NCBI RefSeq assembly: GCF_045862395.1
Contig: NZ_AP023087.1
Location: 4,278,001-4,342,000 of the forward strand
Length of the DNA stretch: 64,000 bases
Reading direction: 5' to 3'
From: Marinicellulosiphila megalodicopiae
GTDB taxonomy: Bacteria > Pseudomonadota > Gammaproteobacteria > Pseudomonadales > Natronospirillaceae
The number at the start of each line of letters is the position of its first letter. Position 1 is the first letter of the stretch. The notes under the pieces were generated by a model that saw only the letters and a list, made by a program, of their open reading frames with translations, searched no databases and was not told the DNA's origin. Position numbers and translations under genes: made by a program. Below, piece by piece: positions 1 to 6,789 of the stretch.

Positions 1-173
1 TCTGAATTTTTTCGACAAGATAACTCTGTTAATGCTGATGTTGCACAGCTCTGCTCAGAATCGTAATCTTTAATTAATTCAATCAAGACTGAATCATCTA
101 CTACATCCCAATCCGGCTCTTCAGGGAATATGAATTGAATTTCTTGTGCTTTAGTAAGATTAAATTTCATCAT
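1..173 (-). CDS. N-terminal part of hypothetical cassette protein (partial)
   Basis: An open frame runs off the left edge of the window; 57 or 58 N-terminal residues are visible, beginning MMKFNLTKAQEIQF or one Met later. It starts only 7 nt after the neighbouring attC box, the usual spacing for a cassette gene. The fragment is acidic and its last part (DSEQSCATSALTEL) has the look of the first helix of a HEAT-like repeat, but this is a weak impression. No convincing Shine-Dalgarno sequence is seen. The function is unknown and the C terminus is outside the window. Confidence 0.55.
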   Translation of the reverse strand, partial: MMKFNLTKAQEIQFIFPEEPDWDVVDDSVLIELIKDYDSEQSCATSALTELSCRKNS

Positions 174-179
174 ATGTAC

Positions 180-453
180 GTATAACGAGGCTGTAGAAAA
201 ATTAACTCTCTAAAACCAGTTTAAAAATTGTTTATTTTATAGGCTAAAAATAGCCTCGTTTTTTAAAATCTAGATAGGTAATGGCATTAAAAAATAATTT
301 TAATCCACTCTCCGCACGATGATTTTTTGTGGTTTTAATTTTTCTACAGCCTGAACGCCGCAATAAGCGGCAAGATAAACGTTGGCTATAATTGTTGTGA
401 GGAACGAACAGCAGCCAACGTTTAGATGTCCGTTTTAATTGTCTTTGTTGAAC
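180..453 (-). repeat. attC site, split by a MITE-like insertion
   Basis: The outer boxes are GTATAAC at 180-186 and GTTGAAC at 447-453. Between 354 and 453 lies almost a complete attC of the same type as that at 5472-5577: a GCCGCAATAAGCGGC arm, then a long inner stem (AAACGTTGGCT pairing with AGCCAACGTTT). The left box is separated from the rest by a 166-bp insertion (188-353). The stop codon of the 435-1322 gene lies inside the site. Confidence 0.75.
188..353. mobile_element. MITE-like element with terminal inverted repeats
   Basis: The ends are inverted repeats sharing 17 identical bases (GGCTGTAGAAAAATTAA on the left; its complement on the right at about 335-351). The element is 166 bp, AT-rich, has no coding capacity, and is flanked on each side by AACG, which would be a 4-bp target duplication; the right end carries one extra base, so exact borders are uncertain. 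It sits between the box and arm of an attC. The same left end with the same 5' flank recurs at 3483-3504. The family of the parent insertion sequence is not recognised. Confidence 0.65.
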
Positions 454-1322
454 GTTTCACTTTCTTGATCCATTCCGTGTCTTCTTAAAACACACCTGAA
501 TGGAACAATCTTATGCTCACTATCCGCGTATGATGAGAAAAAACCTCTGAACTCACGTCCATTTTTAACAAGCATGAGAGATAAGCTGCCTCGATCTATA
601 TGGCCACTATGATTATTTTCATACTCTCCAGTAAGGATTAAGTTTTTGAAAGAGCCACGCACAGAATAGGTGTGTATATCGGATGCTCCTCCGATTTCGA
701 CTATTTCACCTTTAATTTCATGGCCCACTCTTTCAAATTGTGCACGGACTTCAATAGGAGAAAACTTCGATACGGCTATAAAAAACCTTCGCCCAACAAC
801 CTCTGAATCATTGATTGTGTCGGAGTCACCCTCACCAACATCATTTGCAATCAGCTCAGCCTCTATATTTCTTTGGCTTCCATCGTGGCCGATTGCAGTA
901 GCGCTTATTTGATTAGTTTCAGAACTTTCACCACTGCGTTTTTCTTTCCTAGATTTCTTCCTTCTGCGTATTTCAGCCATTCCAATTTTAATTCTACGTT
1001 TATCAATTTCGTCAACACCGATAAATGGAACAAGAACACCGTTCCACACTCCCTCTATCTTAACTCCTCGATATTGAAGATTTTCTAGTGTTGGCTTTAG
1101 ATGAGACCTAAATGTTATGGATAAAACAACTAAAAGCCCTGCGGTAACAACACCGCTTACCACACCGTTAAAAATTGGTGGAGCCCATTGAGAATGAGAA
1201 TTGAAAAAGCTGGCATCAAAGTACCTGTAAGCAAAAATCCCTATACCTAGCAGTAAGGCCAATGGTATTAGCTTGATGATTACTTTACCTATTGCTTTTA
1301 AAAATTTCATTATTGGTTCCAT
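435..1322 (-). CDS. Cassette-encoded 2-TM protein with beta-rich C-terminal domain
   Basis: This 295-residue protein starts MEPIMKFLKAIG (Met5 is an alternative start). Two hydrophobic segments at about residues 12-32 and 50-70 are followed by a cytoplasmic region. That region begins with a GVWNGVL strand, contains a charged KR-rich loop (about residues 108-130), and ends in several predicted beta strands (GSLSLMLVKNGREFRGFFSSY). Two TM helices plus a small beta-rich domain resemble in outline the S-2TM-beta/Cap15 effectors of CBASS defence systems, but no cyclase gene is nearby and the resemblance is architectural only. The gene belongs to the cassette whose attC follows at 180-453; the stop codon overlaps that attC. 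The group II intron fragment ends about 20 bp upstream of the start codon. Confidence 0.75.
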   Translation of the reverse strand: MEPIMKFLKAIGKVIIKLIPLALLLGIGIFAYRYFDASFFNSHSQWAPPIFNGVVSGVVTAGLLVVLSITFRSHLKPTLENLQYRGVKIEGVWNGVLVPFIGVDEIDKRRIKIGMAEIRRRKKSRKEKRSGESSETNQISATAIGHDGSQRNIEAELIANDVGEGDSDTINDSEVVGRRFFIAVSKFSPIEVRAQFERVGHEIKGEIVEIGGASDIHTYSVRGSFKNLILTGEYENNHSGHIDRGSLSLMLVKNGREFRGFFSSYADSEHKIVPFRCVLRRHGMDQESETFNKDN

Positions 1323-1345
1323 GTGGTGACTTCCAATTTACGTAA

Positions 1346-1417
1346 TCACGGTAGAACGACCCATTACTGAGCCGACCCCGTACAGATCCGGACGTGCGGA
1401 ATTACCGCATCCGGCTC
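1346..1417 (-). ncRNA. Group II intron domains V and VI
   Basis: On the minus strand a 33-nt hairpin at 1417-1385 begins GAGCCGGATGCGG and ends CCGCACGTCCGGATC with a short TAAT loop; this matches the conserved domain V form with an AGC triad at its base. It is followed by a second stem-loop (about 1384-1350, GGGTCGGCTC side and GACCC side) that fits domain VI, and a terminal CCGTGAT. The maturase stop codon is 34 nt upstream of domain V, the usual arrangement. Confidence 0.75.
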
Positions 1418-1450
1418 TTCAGTTTATTCACCCGTGTAAAGGCAAACTAT

Positions 1451-2578
1451 TTAATACCAGTCAACAACTATGTATTTCTTGCTAACTCGCATCGGCTTAA
1501 TTTTAAAATACTCTAACATCTTCATGTAATTTTGCCAGTTATAACTTTTACGACCACTTCGCCTATTCAACCACTTGAACAAACTGTGTATCACAAAATT
1601 TGATAACGTTGATAAACTTCGACTATTATCTGGAAGTCCAAAATAATTTTGAAATCCAATTAATTTTCTTCTCATCTCTGGCAACCAACAATTTAACCTT
1701 CTTGATCGCGACGTCTTGATAAAATCATAATATTTTTCAAAACTAGCACGCATCTTTTTAGTAGAAGTTCGACGTCTTAATCTTGGTTTTCCCTTTTTAT
1801 CTTTACACCAATTAAAGGCAAACCCAAGAAACTCAAAACGGTGCTTCCTACTCGGAAAATATGCACTAAACTTGATTAAGTTTGTTTTCTCTTTAGCTAA
1901 TTCAAGACCAAACTTTCTTAATCTCTCGGGTAATGATTGATAAAATCTGGCCGCGTCTTCTTCCATTTCAAAAGCACAAACAAAATCATCCGCATAACGA
2001 ATCAACATTGCCTTACCTTTTATTTTGGGTTTCACGACTTTTTCAAACCATAAATCCAGCGCATAATGTAAATAGATATTGGCTAGCACAGGGCTAATTA
2101 CACCACCCTGTGGTGAACCTGATTTCGATTTTACACACTCACCTTCAGGCATTTTCACTTTCGCTTTTAACCACTGATTAATCAAGTTTAGAAACGCTTG
2201 ATCATCCACTCGTAGTTTCAACATGTCCATTAACCATTTATGATCCAACTCATTAAAGAAACCTTTAATGACTGCCTCAACAATATAATGATAATTCTTA
2301 TATTGAAGATTTAGATTAAGACTATAAATCGCTTGATGCGCACTTTTGTTTGGGCGATAGCCATAGCTATTTGGTAAGAAATCCGCCTCCCAAATACTTT
2401 GCAGAATTTGACTGGCGCACTGTTGCACTAACTTATCTTTTACCGTCGGTAATCCAAGCGGACGAAGTTTATCTTTACCTTTTGGGATAAAAATTCGCTT
2501 CACATGATCCGTTCGATACTGTTTAGCTTTTAATTGTTGAGATAGTTTATTTATATTTTCAACAACAAGGACTACCAA
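1451..2578 (-). CDS. ltrA: Group II intron reverse transcriptase/maturase, truncated, motif A mutated
   Basis: 375 residues are read from a TTG start; full-length relatives have about 420-600, so roughly the first 60-80 residues are missing. Visible RT motifs in order: IPKGKDKLRPLGLPTVKD (residues 31-48), SYGYRPNKSAHQA (71-83), motif A EAVIKGFFNELDH (101-113), SPQGG (155-159), YADD (195-198), then a C-terminal maturase (GIIM) domain with GFQNYFG. There is no HNH endonuclease domain. Motif A normally reads EADIKGFFD; here the metal-binding Asp is Val (codon GTC for GAC), which should abolish polymerase activity. It lies inside the intron fragment. Family assignment is certain; inactivity is inferred from the missing N terminus and Asp. 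Functionally this is probably a relic. Confidence 0.9.
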   Translation of the reverse strand: MVVLVVENINKLSQQLKAKQYRTDHVKRIFIPKGKDKLRPLGLPTVKDKLVQQCASQILQSIWEADFLPNSYGYRPNKSAHQAIYSLNLNLQYKNYHYIVEAVIKGFFNELDHKWLMDMLKLRVDDQAFLNLINQWLKAKVKMPEGECVKSKSGSPQGGVISPVLANIYLHYALDLWFEKVVKPKIKGKAMLIRYADDFVCAFEMEEDAARFYQSLPERLRKFGLELAKEKTNLIKFSAYFPSRKHRFEFLGFAFNWCKDKKGKPRLRRRTSTKKMRASFEKYYDFIKTSRSRRLNCWLPEMRRKLIGFQNYFGLPDNSRSLSTLSNFVIHSLFKWLNRRSGRKSYNWQNYMKMLEYFKIKPMRVSKKYIVVDWY

Positions 2579-2811
2579 GACAGACTGATTTGATACTGCA
2601 AAAAAATAATGACATTTTGTGGATTAATTACATCAAAAATAAAGATAGAAAAAGTGCGAACGATCGGGGCGTAAAAAAGGATAGGTATACGGGATAGGTT
2701 TAAATCAGAAAACTAATGGGGTAAAAATATTATATGACACTGATTTAATTGAGTATTACCCAAAAAAAGAAACAGTAGAATGAAAGTAAGGATGTCTCTC
2801 AAATTTTAAAC

Positions 2812-2958
2812 ATGGCAAAATTGAAGGAAGCCAAAACTCAGAAAAAAGTCACAGAAAAGAAAAACACTATAAATGAAGACCGGAATGATGACGCAAATGG
2901 ATGCACTAGTGGCATGACAGCAGGATGCTTTGGAATGACCAACAATAGGTTAATTTAA
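2812..2958 (+). CDS. Possible small peptide gene, 48 residues
   Basis: This open frame begins MAKLKEAKTQKK and has a charged Lys/Glu-rich N-terminal half and a Gly/Cys/Met-rich C-terminal half (GCTSGMTAGCFGMTNN). It lies on the plus strand in the 420-bp gap between the intron fragment and the acetyltransferase gene, opposite to most cassettes. A TAAGGA sequence lies about 20 nt upstream of the start, too far to be a good ribosome-binding site. The leader/core look is reminiscent of ribosomally made modified peptides, but no modifying enzyme is nearby. Chance is a fair alternative. Confidence 0.25.
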   Translation: MAKLKEAKTQKKVTEKKNTINEDRNDDANGCTSGMTAGCFGMTNNRLI

Positions 2959-3003
2959 ATCAAAGTAGTTGCGGCTACGCGCAACCTATTCTTATTTATT
3001 ATA
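2944..3003 (-). repeat. Possible degenerate attC or hairpin
   Basis: Just past the stop codon of the acetyltransferase gene the sequence can fold: AATAGGTT (2944-2951) pairs with AACCTATT (2985-2992), enclosing GTTGCG/CGCGCAAC. It occupies the place where an attC would be expected but lacks clear conserved boxes, so it may be an eroded site or a terminator-like hairpin. Confidence 0.3.
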
Positions 3004-3466
3004 GCTTTTTACGTAGCCAATGAACATGTGTTTTTAATCCACAATTTTTATAAAAAGACAAAGCAGCATCATTGAACCCCCAAACCTCTGTAAATATGTC
3101 TGTTGCACCACGATGCTTACAATAACGCTCAATTATTAAATTAAGCTCTTTACCTATACCAATTCCTCTATAATCTGGCTCTAGGTATATCTCTTCAATA
3201 GAGCCTATTGTAATAGGTTGCGATATGGGTGACTTGACTTCACGAATTAAACCAACTGCAAAACCTATATATTGTTCATTATTTAATACTACATAGGCAA
3301 AAGTATTTTCTGTGGATATATATTTAGAAAGGTCTTTTACGTCAGCAATTTCGCCAGGAGCCTTAAAGTATTCTGGCTCAGCAATATAATGCATCTCGTT
3401 TAACTTATACAGTGCAGAATACATGTATTCCAGATCATCACCGTTCGCACCTCTTATTTCTGCCAC
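2999..3466 (-). CDS. GNAT-family N-acetyltransferase (cassette gene)
   Basis: This 155-residue single-domain protein has the GNAT fold: a beta4 strand IGSIEEIYLEPDYRG leads into the acetyl-CoA pyrophosphate loop RGIGIGKEL (residues about 104-112, the R/Q-x-x-G-x-G/A motif), followed by the helix and the late motif EVWGFNDAALSFYKNCGL that in this family holds the residues near the thiol. It would transfer an acetyl group from acetyl-CoA to an amine; the substrate cannot be deduced. GNAT genes are common integron cassettes. It starts 16 nt from the box of the next attC (3482-3726). Confidence 0.88.
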   Translation of the reverse strand: MAEIRGANGDDLEYMYSALYKLNEMHYIAEPEYFKAPGEIADVKDLSKYISTENTFAYVVLNNEQYIGFAVGLIREVKSPISQPITIGSIEEIYLEPDYRGIGIGKELNLIIERYCKHRGATDIFTEVWGFNDAALSFYKNCGLKTHVHWLRKKL

Positions 3467-3481
3467 GAGTTCTCCACTGCG

Positions 3482-3726
3482 CTATAACGAGGCTGTAGAA
3501 AAATCAACTTTCTTCAACACTCATTTTTAATTTAATTAATTTCAAACAGTATATTCATTCTCATACGATATTTGAAACATTAATTTCACCAATTAACTAA
3601 TATGCAATTTAGATATTATTAAGTGAGTGAGTGACTGTCTTCATTGTTATTGGAGCATACTTTGCGAAGCGAAACACAATGAAGGCGGAGAGTTTTTCGT
3701 CGGTTTTAATTAGTTTGTTATAAGGC
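3482..3726 (-). repeat. attC site, probably split by a MITE end
   Basis: The box CTATAAC at 3482-3488 and the arm GTCGGTTTTAATTAGTTTG plus GTTATAAG up to 3725 match the arms of the attC at 6139-6254, and the inner segment GCGAAGCGAAACACAATGAA is shared with it. Between the two parts lies about 150 bp of AT-rich DNA that begins with the same GGCTGTAGAAAAAT end as the MITE at 188. No matching right end is visible, so the inserted element appears truncated or rearranged. Confidence 0.6.
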
Positions 3727-4149
3727 TTTTTGCTCAAAGCACAGACCAGTGGAAGCAGGATTTAATTTTGTTCCATTTTCCTCTGTCAGCGTTACAGCAA
3801 TACGATAATTGTTATGTAATATATTTGGGATTTCTAACGAATCACAGGATGTAGAGCCTTTATTTCTAAATCTAATGTAAATAATATCATCAAAATCACC
3901 ATTAATAATATTATTTATTTTAAATTTTAAGACTGTGTTTTGTGTTTCAAAATTTAATACATCTGGTGAAATATCATACTTAATTTCATTTTCGATGTTA
4001 AATTTCTTTCCATCAACCATTTCTAATAACTCACCTTCAAATACAGATGCACCTATATTTATATCATGCGTATTATTGCAACCACAGGCTAAAGAATATT
4101 CTGAAATTAAAAAAAATAATGATAAAGTAATTAATATCTTTATTAGCAT
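3718..4149 (-). CDS. Secreted NTR/TIMP-like protein (cassette gene)
   Basis: The chosen start (MLIKILITLSLFF) gives a 143-residue protein with a signal peptide ending near SLACGCNN; a longer frame would reach upstream into the attC and is unlikely. The mature protein starts with a Cys-x-Cys motif, has an early strand ASVFEGELLEM, a middle strand with a later Cys (TSCDSL) and a fourth Cys near the C terminus (GLCFEQ). This spacing is typical of bacterial NTR (netrin/TIMP-like) OB-fold proteins, in which the N-terminal Cys pair is disulphide-bonded. It would be periplasmic or exported; the role is unknown. The stop codon overlaps the attC box. Confidence 0.65.
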   Translation of the reverse strand: MLIKILITLSLFFLISEYSLACGCNNTHDINIGASVFEGELLEMVDGKKFNIENEIKYDISPDVLNFETQNTVLKFKINNIINGDFDDIIYIRFRNKGSTSCDSLEIPNILHNNYRIAVTLTEENGTKLNPASTGLCFEQKAL

Positions 4150-4153
4150 GGCT

Positions 4154-4269
4154 GCCTTACGCTCTAATAAACCGCGCAACAACGCGGAGCTTTCATTATG
4201 TAAAATTCGCGAAGCGAAACACAATGAAAGCGGAGTGTTTTGCGTCGGTTTTAATTAGCTTTGTATGGC
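4154..4269 (-). repeat. attC site (degenerate boxes)
   Basis: The body is nearly identical to the attC at 6139-6254: the CGCTCTAATAAACCGCGC arm, an inner stem around the GCGAAGCGAAACACAATG segment and the GCGTCGGTTTTAATTAG arm. The outer boxes read GCCTTAC and GTATGGC and deviate from the RYYYAAC/GTTRRRY rule, which could reduce recombination. Confidence 0.75.
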
Positions 4270-4274
4270 CGTTT

Positions 4275-4607
4275 TTATTTAATTCGCACATTAATGTTCG
4301 GCCGAGTAGAAATATAAATTTCAATGCCTGCCGAACTTATAAAACGTAACCTTTCATCATCATTAATTAACTTTTGATAGTTTACAGATTCGCAATCAAA
4401 TATATAATATTCAAATACAATACTTTTATCATTGATGTTTATTATTTTAATACTTACATCCGATAATTTCGGGTACACTTTTAATTCGAGTTGAATGCCA
4501 TTACCAGTAACATTGAAAATATATAAATTACCAACAAGCTCATCTACTATTTCCTCTGGAATAGATTCCAAACATTCTATAAATTCAGTTTCATCCCACT
4601 TTAACAT
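4275..4607 (-). CDS. Hypothetical cassette protein, 110 residues
   Basis: This small acidic protein begins MLKWDETEFIECLESIP. No signal peptide or membrane segment is seen. The first 30 residues look helical, the rest alternates hydrophobic and polar residues in short beta-strand-like stretches (IQLELKVYPKLSDVSIKII). It fills its cassette from just after one attC to just before the next. I do not recognise the family; many cassette proteins are similarly orphan. An immunity-type small protein is one possibility but nothing here proves it. Confidence 0.7.
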   Translation of the reverse strand: MLKWDETEFIECLESIPEEIVDELVGNLYIFNVTGNGIQLELKVYPKLSDVSIKIININDKSIVFEYYIFDCESVNYQKLINDDERLRFISSAGIEIYISTRPNINVRIK

Positions 4608-4625
4608 CTATAGTAATCCCGATAG

Positions 4626-4727
4626 GCATATAACGCCGCAATAAGCGGTGAGTAACAGTTGGCTAAAATGCAGCGAAGCGGAACGAGCCCACTGTTACGA
4701 ATCCGACTTGATTGCCTTGTTAAATGC
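4626..4727 (-). repeat. attC site
   Basis: The boxes ATATAAC (4628-4634) and GTTAAAT (4719-4725) are near-complementary, extended by matching GCAT/ATGC bases. The GCCGCAATAAGCGG arm is shared with the attC sites at 354-453 and 5472-5577, and an inner stem AGTAACAGTTGG/CCACTGTTAC is present, its sequence differing from the other sites, as is usual for attC. Confidence 0.85.
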
Positions 4728-4772
4728 CTGTATAAATCATGCATAGTATAAATTTTTCACGGGCACATAAAA

Positions 4773-5063
4773 ATGACAGATATGACAGATTTAGAAGCAA
4801 GAATTACTGTATTAGAAGGTCAAATGCAGCAAGTGCTATCAAGCTTATCACTAATGGATAATTCATTAAATACTTTCGGTGATTACAAAAACCGAACAGG
4901 TGAAGAGTTAACCTTCATTGACAATCAAATCCAGATAATGATGAATACTCTGGAATCTATCTTATCAAGCAATATGCATCAAACAGATCTTGTTAGAGCT
5001 AAGGCGTTAAAAAAACGACTTAAAAACAATCAAACTAGAGCAAGAAAAGCTAAGGCATCCTAA
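4773..5063 (+). CDS. Coiled-coil protein in inverted cassette
   Basis: This 96-residue protein starts MTDMTDLEARITVLEGQMQQ. Its first 40 residues have strong heptad character (leucine/isoleucine spacing in DLEARITVLEGQMQQVLSSL), a polar middle follows, and the C terminus is very basic (KKRLKNNQTRARKAKAS), which could bind nucleic acid. The stop codon is 2 nt before the start of the HNH gene, so the two are co-translated. Both run on the plus strand, opposite to the attC orientation, so this cassette carries its genes inverted and must bring its own promoter. A SlyX-like role is conceivable but the length does not match well. Confidence 0.75.
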   Translation: MTDMTDLEARITVLEGQMQQVLSSLSLMDNSLNTFGDYKNRTGEELTFIDNQIQIMMNTLESILSSNMHQTDLVRAKALKKRLKNNQTRARKAKAS

Positions 5064-5065
5064 AA

Positions 5066-5455
5066 ATGGTAAACAAAGCTGATCGCTTAGAGCGCTTAAA
5101 AGTATTACAGGAACAAGCAAGAAACCAAGAGCAGACGAGCTATTACGGCGTGTTCAGCGAAGTTAGCGATTGTGCGAATATTCTGAATACTCTCGATCCT
5201 CAAAAACGCAAACCTTGGTTAACTGATGTACTTAATGACATGTATGTTAAGCAACAAGGTATTTGTCCTGAATGTGGTCTAAAAATGGATCATAACGACT
5301 ATGAAGTAGATCACAAAGTCCCTCATAAATTTGGTGGTGGAAACGAATCATCAAATATTCAATTAGTTCACCCCAAATGTAATCGACTTAAAGGTTCAAG
5401 TGTTGATACTTCTGTTTTGCTTCGATATTTGGAAGATCGATATCAAAATTTATAG
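5066..5455 (+). CDS. HNH endonuclease in inverted cassette
   Basis: This 129-residue protein has an N-terminal helix rich in Glu/Gln, then a complete HNH beta-beta-alpha-metal motif: CPECGLKMDHNDYEVDH (C-x2-C and the first catalytic DH), KVPHKFGGGNESSN (central Asn) and IQLVHPKCNRLKG (the last conserved His and C-x-R). The CxxC and HPxC pairs would bind a structural zinc. It would be a metal-dependent DNA or RNA nicking/cleaving enzyme. It directly follows the basic coiled-coil gene; the pair may form a nuclease with a targeting or regulatory partner. Whether it acts on phage DNA, on the host or in mobility is unknown. Confidence 0.88.
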   Translation: MVNKADRLERLKVLQEQARNQEQTSYYGVFSEVSDCANILNTLDPQKRKPWLTDVLNDMYVKQQGICPECGLKMDHNDYEVDHKVPHKFGGGNESSNIQLVHPKCNRLKGSSVDTSVLLRYLEDRYQNL

Positions 5456-5471
5456 CCGGATACTACGGAAG

Positions 5472-5577
5472 GCATTTAACGCCGCAATAAGCGGCAAGAT
5501 AAATGTTGGCTATAATTGTTGTGAGGAACGAACAGCAGCCAACGTTTAGCTGTCCGGTTTAATTGCATTTGTTAGAC
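5472..5577 (-). repeat. attC site (best preserved copy)
   Basis: The outer boxes are ATTTAAC (5474-5480) and GTTAGAC (5571-5577). On the minus strand it begins GTCTAACAAATGC and ends GCGGCGTTAAATGC, close to the canonical layout. The inner arms AAATGTTGGCT and AGCCAACGTTT form a long stem with a GAGGAACGAAC loop region. Confidence 0.9.
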
Positions 5578-5582
5578 TTACA

Positions 5583-6101
5583 TTACTCTGGACTTTTGAG
5601 TAATCCACTTTTGTATAATTCTCGCCACACGTTAATATACATTTGTTGACCATCAAGATTATCTAAACAAACTGCAACTGTATCTCCTAAATTCCCAAGG
5701 AATACACTACTACCCTCTGTTTTATCAGATTCTAAATCAGCTAGCAAAGTAGTACGGATTGTTTGAGGTATTTGATCACCAAGAAACTTTGAAAACTCCC
5801 AAATTCTTTCAAATTTTTCTGGGCTGATATCTTCAGTTAACTCGCTGACAACCATTGACATTGTTACTGCTAATTCTGCTCCATTTGAATAATCTGAAAA
5901 CTGTTTGGATTTTGCTGGTGCGGCTTTTTCAATGATTTCAGATATTAACTTTAAACTAGCTGCACAAACTCCCCATGCATGTGACTCTTCATCAGTAACG
6001 TTAATATTTATAAATTTTATAGAATCATCAACATAGCTTTCGCTGTTTGCATTTAATATCAAAGAAAACCCAATGGATAAAGTTAGTAATATTTTTTTCA
6101 T
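5583..6101 (-). CDS. Secreted hypothetical protein (cassette gene)
   Basis: The start is placed at MKKILLTLSIGFSLI because AGGA lies 5 nt upstream of this ATG; an ATG two codons earlier would abut the same AGG and is less likely. The 172-residue product has a clear signal peptide (basic start, hydrophobic stretch, NANSES cleavage region). The mature part is mostly helical with conserved-looking ESHAWGVCAASLKL near the N terminus and one later Cys (VAVCLDNL). It would be periplasmic. No family is recognised. The adjacent attC is 5472-5577. Confidence 0.75.
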   Translation of the reverse strand: MKKILLTLSIGFSLILNANSESYVDDSIKFININVTDEESHAWGVCAASLKLISEIIEKAAPAKSKQFSDYSNGAELAVTMSMVVSELTEDISPEKFERIWEFSKFLGDQIPQTIRTTLLADLESDKTEGSSVFLGNLGDTVAVCLDNLDGQQMYINVWRELYKSGLLKSPE

Positions 6102-6138
6102 AATCATCCTAATTTTAGTTGATTAATGTAGATATGAA

Positions 6139-6254
6139 GTCTAACGCTCTAATAAACCGCGCAACAACGCGGAGCTTTCATTGTGTAAACTTCGCGAAGC
6201 GAAACACAATGAAAGCGGAGTGTTTTGCGTCGGTTTTAATTAGCTTTGTTATAT
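6139..6254 (-). repeat. attC site
   Basis: The outer boxes are GTCTAAC (6139-6145) and GTTATAT (6248-6254). The CGCTCTAATAAACCGCGC arm, inner stem (GCTTTCATTGTG pairing with CACAATGAAAGC) and GCGTCGGTTTTAATTAGC arm are intact. The stop codon of the next gene is inside the right box. Confidence 0.88.
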
Positions 6255-6773
6255 TTTTAGTTGTTTATATGCAACATTTAAGGATAAATAAAGATCTAAA
6301 CGACCTTGAAGTATTTTATCTCGCCACTCTTCAGTCTGTTTAATTTCCATTTCTTTATTTTCTCTCGATGCGTATCTATAAAAGTTAGATATGATATCGC
6401 CATAATTTCTAAGCGCCAATTGTTGATCTACGCAACCCAATAATAATAGGCGACCTTCAGAATTAGTGACACCCTTAAATAAAGTAAATATCTCTTCACG
6501 TAACAATGTTATTTTGTCATTTTTATCATAAGGTGCTTTAGGGTTTTTTGACCATTCAATTATGAATGCCCAATACTTCAAAAGAGCATGAGTCATTTCT
6601 TCAATTTCAGATGTAACAGATTCAAGAGTTTCTCTATGTTTTGTAATATATTCTTTTTCAATCGATTTTGAATGGTTATGCTTAGCAAGTGAATATGCTG
6701 AGACACCACTAATTAAAGCACCAAAACCAATTTTAATAGCAGTATCTGCAATTTCTATCCATGTGGTTGCCAC
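6249..6773 (-). CDS. Membrane-anchored hypothetical protein (first cassette)
   Basis: The start is placed at a GTG (VATTWIEIADTAIK) because GAGGA lies 7 nt upstream; a frame opening at 6836 exists but has no ribosome-binding site and crosses the presumed cassette boundary. The 174-residue product has a single hydrophobic segment near its N terminus (about residues 11-27, IGFGALISGVSAYSLA) followed by a long, mainly helical, charged domain with coiled-coil character (EKEYITKHRETLESVTSEIEEM). It is probably an inner-membrane protein with a cytoplasmic domain. The family is not recognised. It is the last cassette towards the right end of the array. Confidence 0.7.
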   Translation of the reverse strand: MATTWIEIADTAIKIGFGALISGVSAYSLAKHNHSKSIEKEYITKHRETLESVTSEIEEMTHALLKYWAFIIEWSKNPKAPYDKNDKITLLREEIFTLFKGVTNSEGRLLLLGCVDQQLALRNYGDIISNFYRYASRENKEMEIKQTEEWRDKILQGRLDLYLSLNVAYKQLKI

Positions 6774-6789
6774 AATTCTATCCTCTAAA

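Larger units (their letters stand above)
1343..2578 (-). mobile_element. 5'-truncated group II intron
   Basis: The fragment contains a reverse transcriptase/maturase gene followed, on the same strand, by a recognisable domain V and VI and a 3' end close to 1343-1346. The 5' half of the intron (domains I-III and the N-terminal part of the reverse transcriptase) is missing; upstream of 2578 the frame runs only about 17 codons to a stop and no RT-like sequence is seen. The domain V triad reads AGC, which argues against the attC-targeting group IIC class even though the element lies in a cassette array. It is probably immobile. Confidence 0.8.

Noticed and set aside
670..1088. Plus-strand open frames inside the cassette gene 435-1322
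   Set aside because: They are antisense shadows without ribosome-binding sites or coherent protein features.
1343..1450. Assignment of the intron to group IIC-attC
   Set aside because: The domain V triad is AGC rather than the CGC typical of IIC, and the 5' half needed for target-site comparison is missing.
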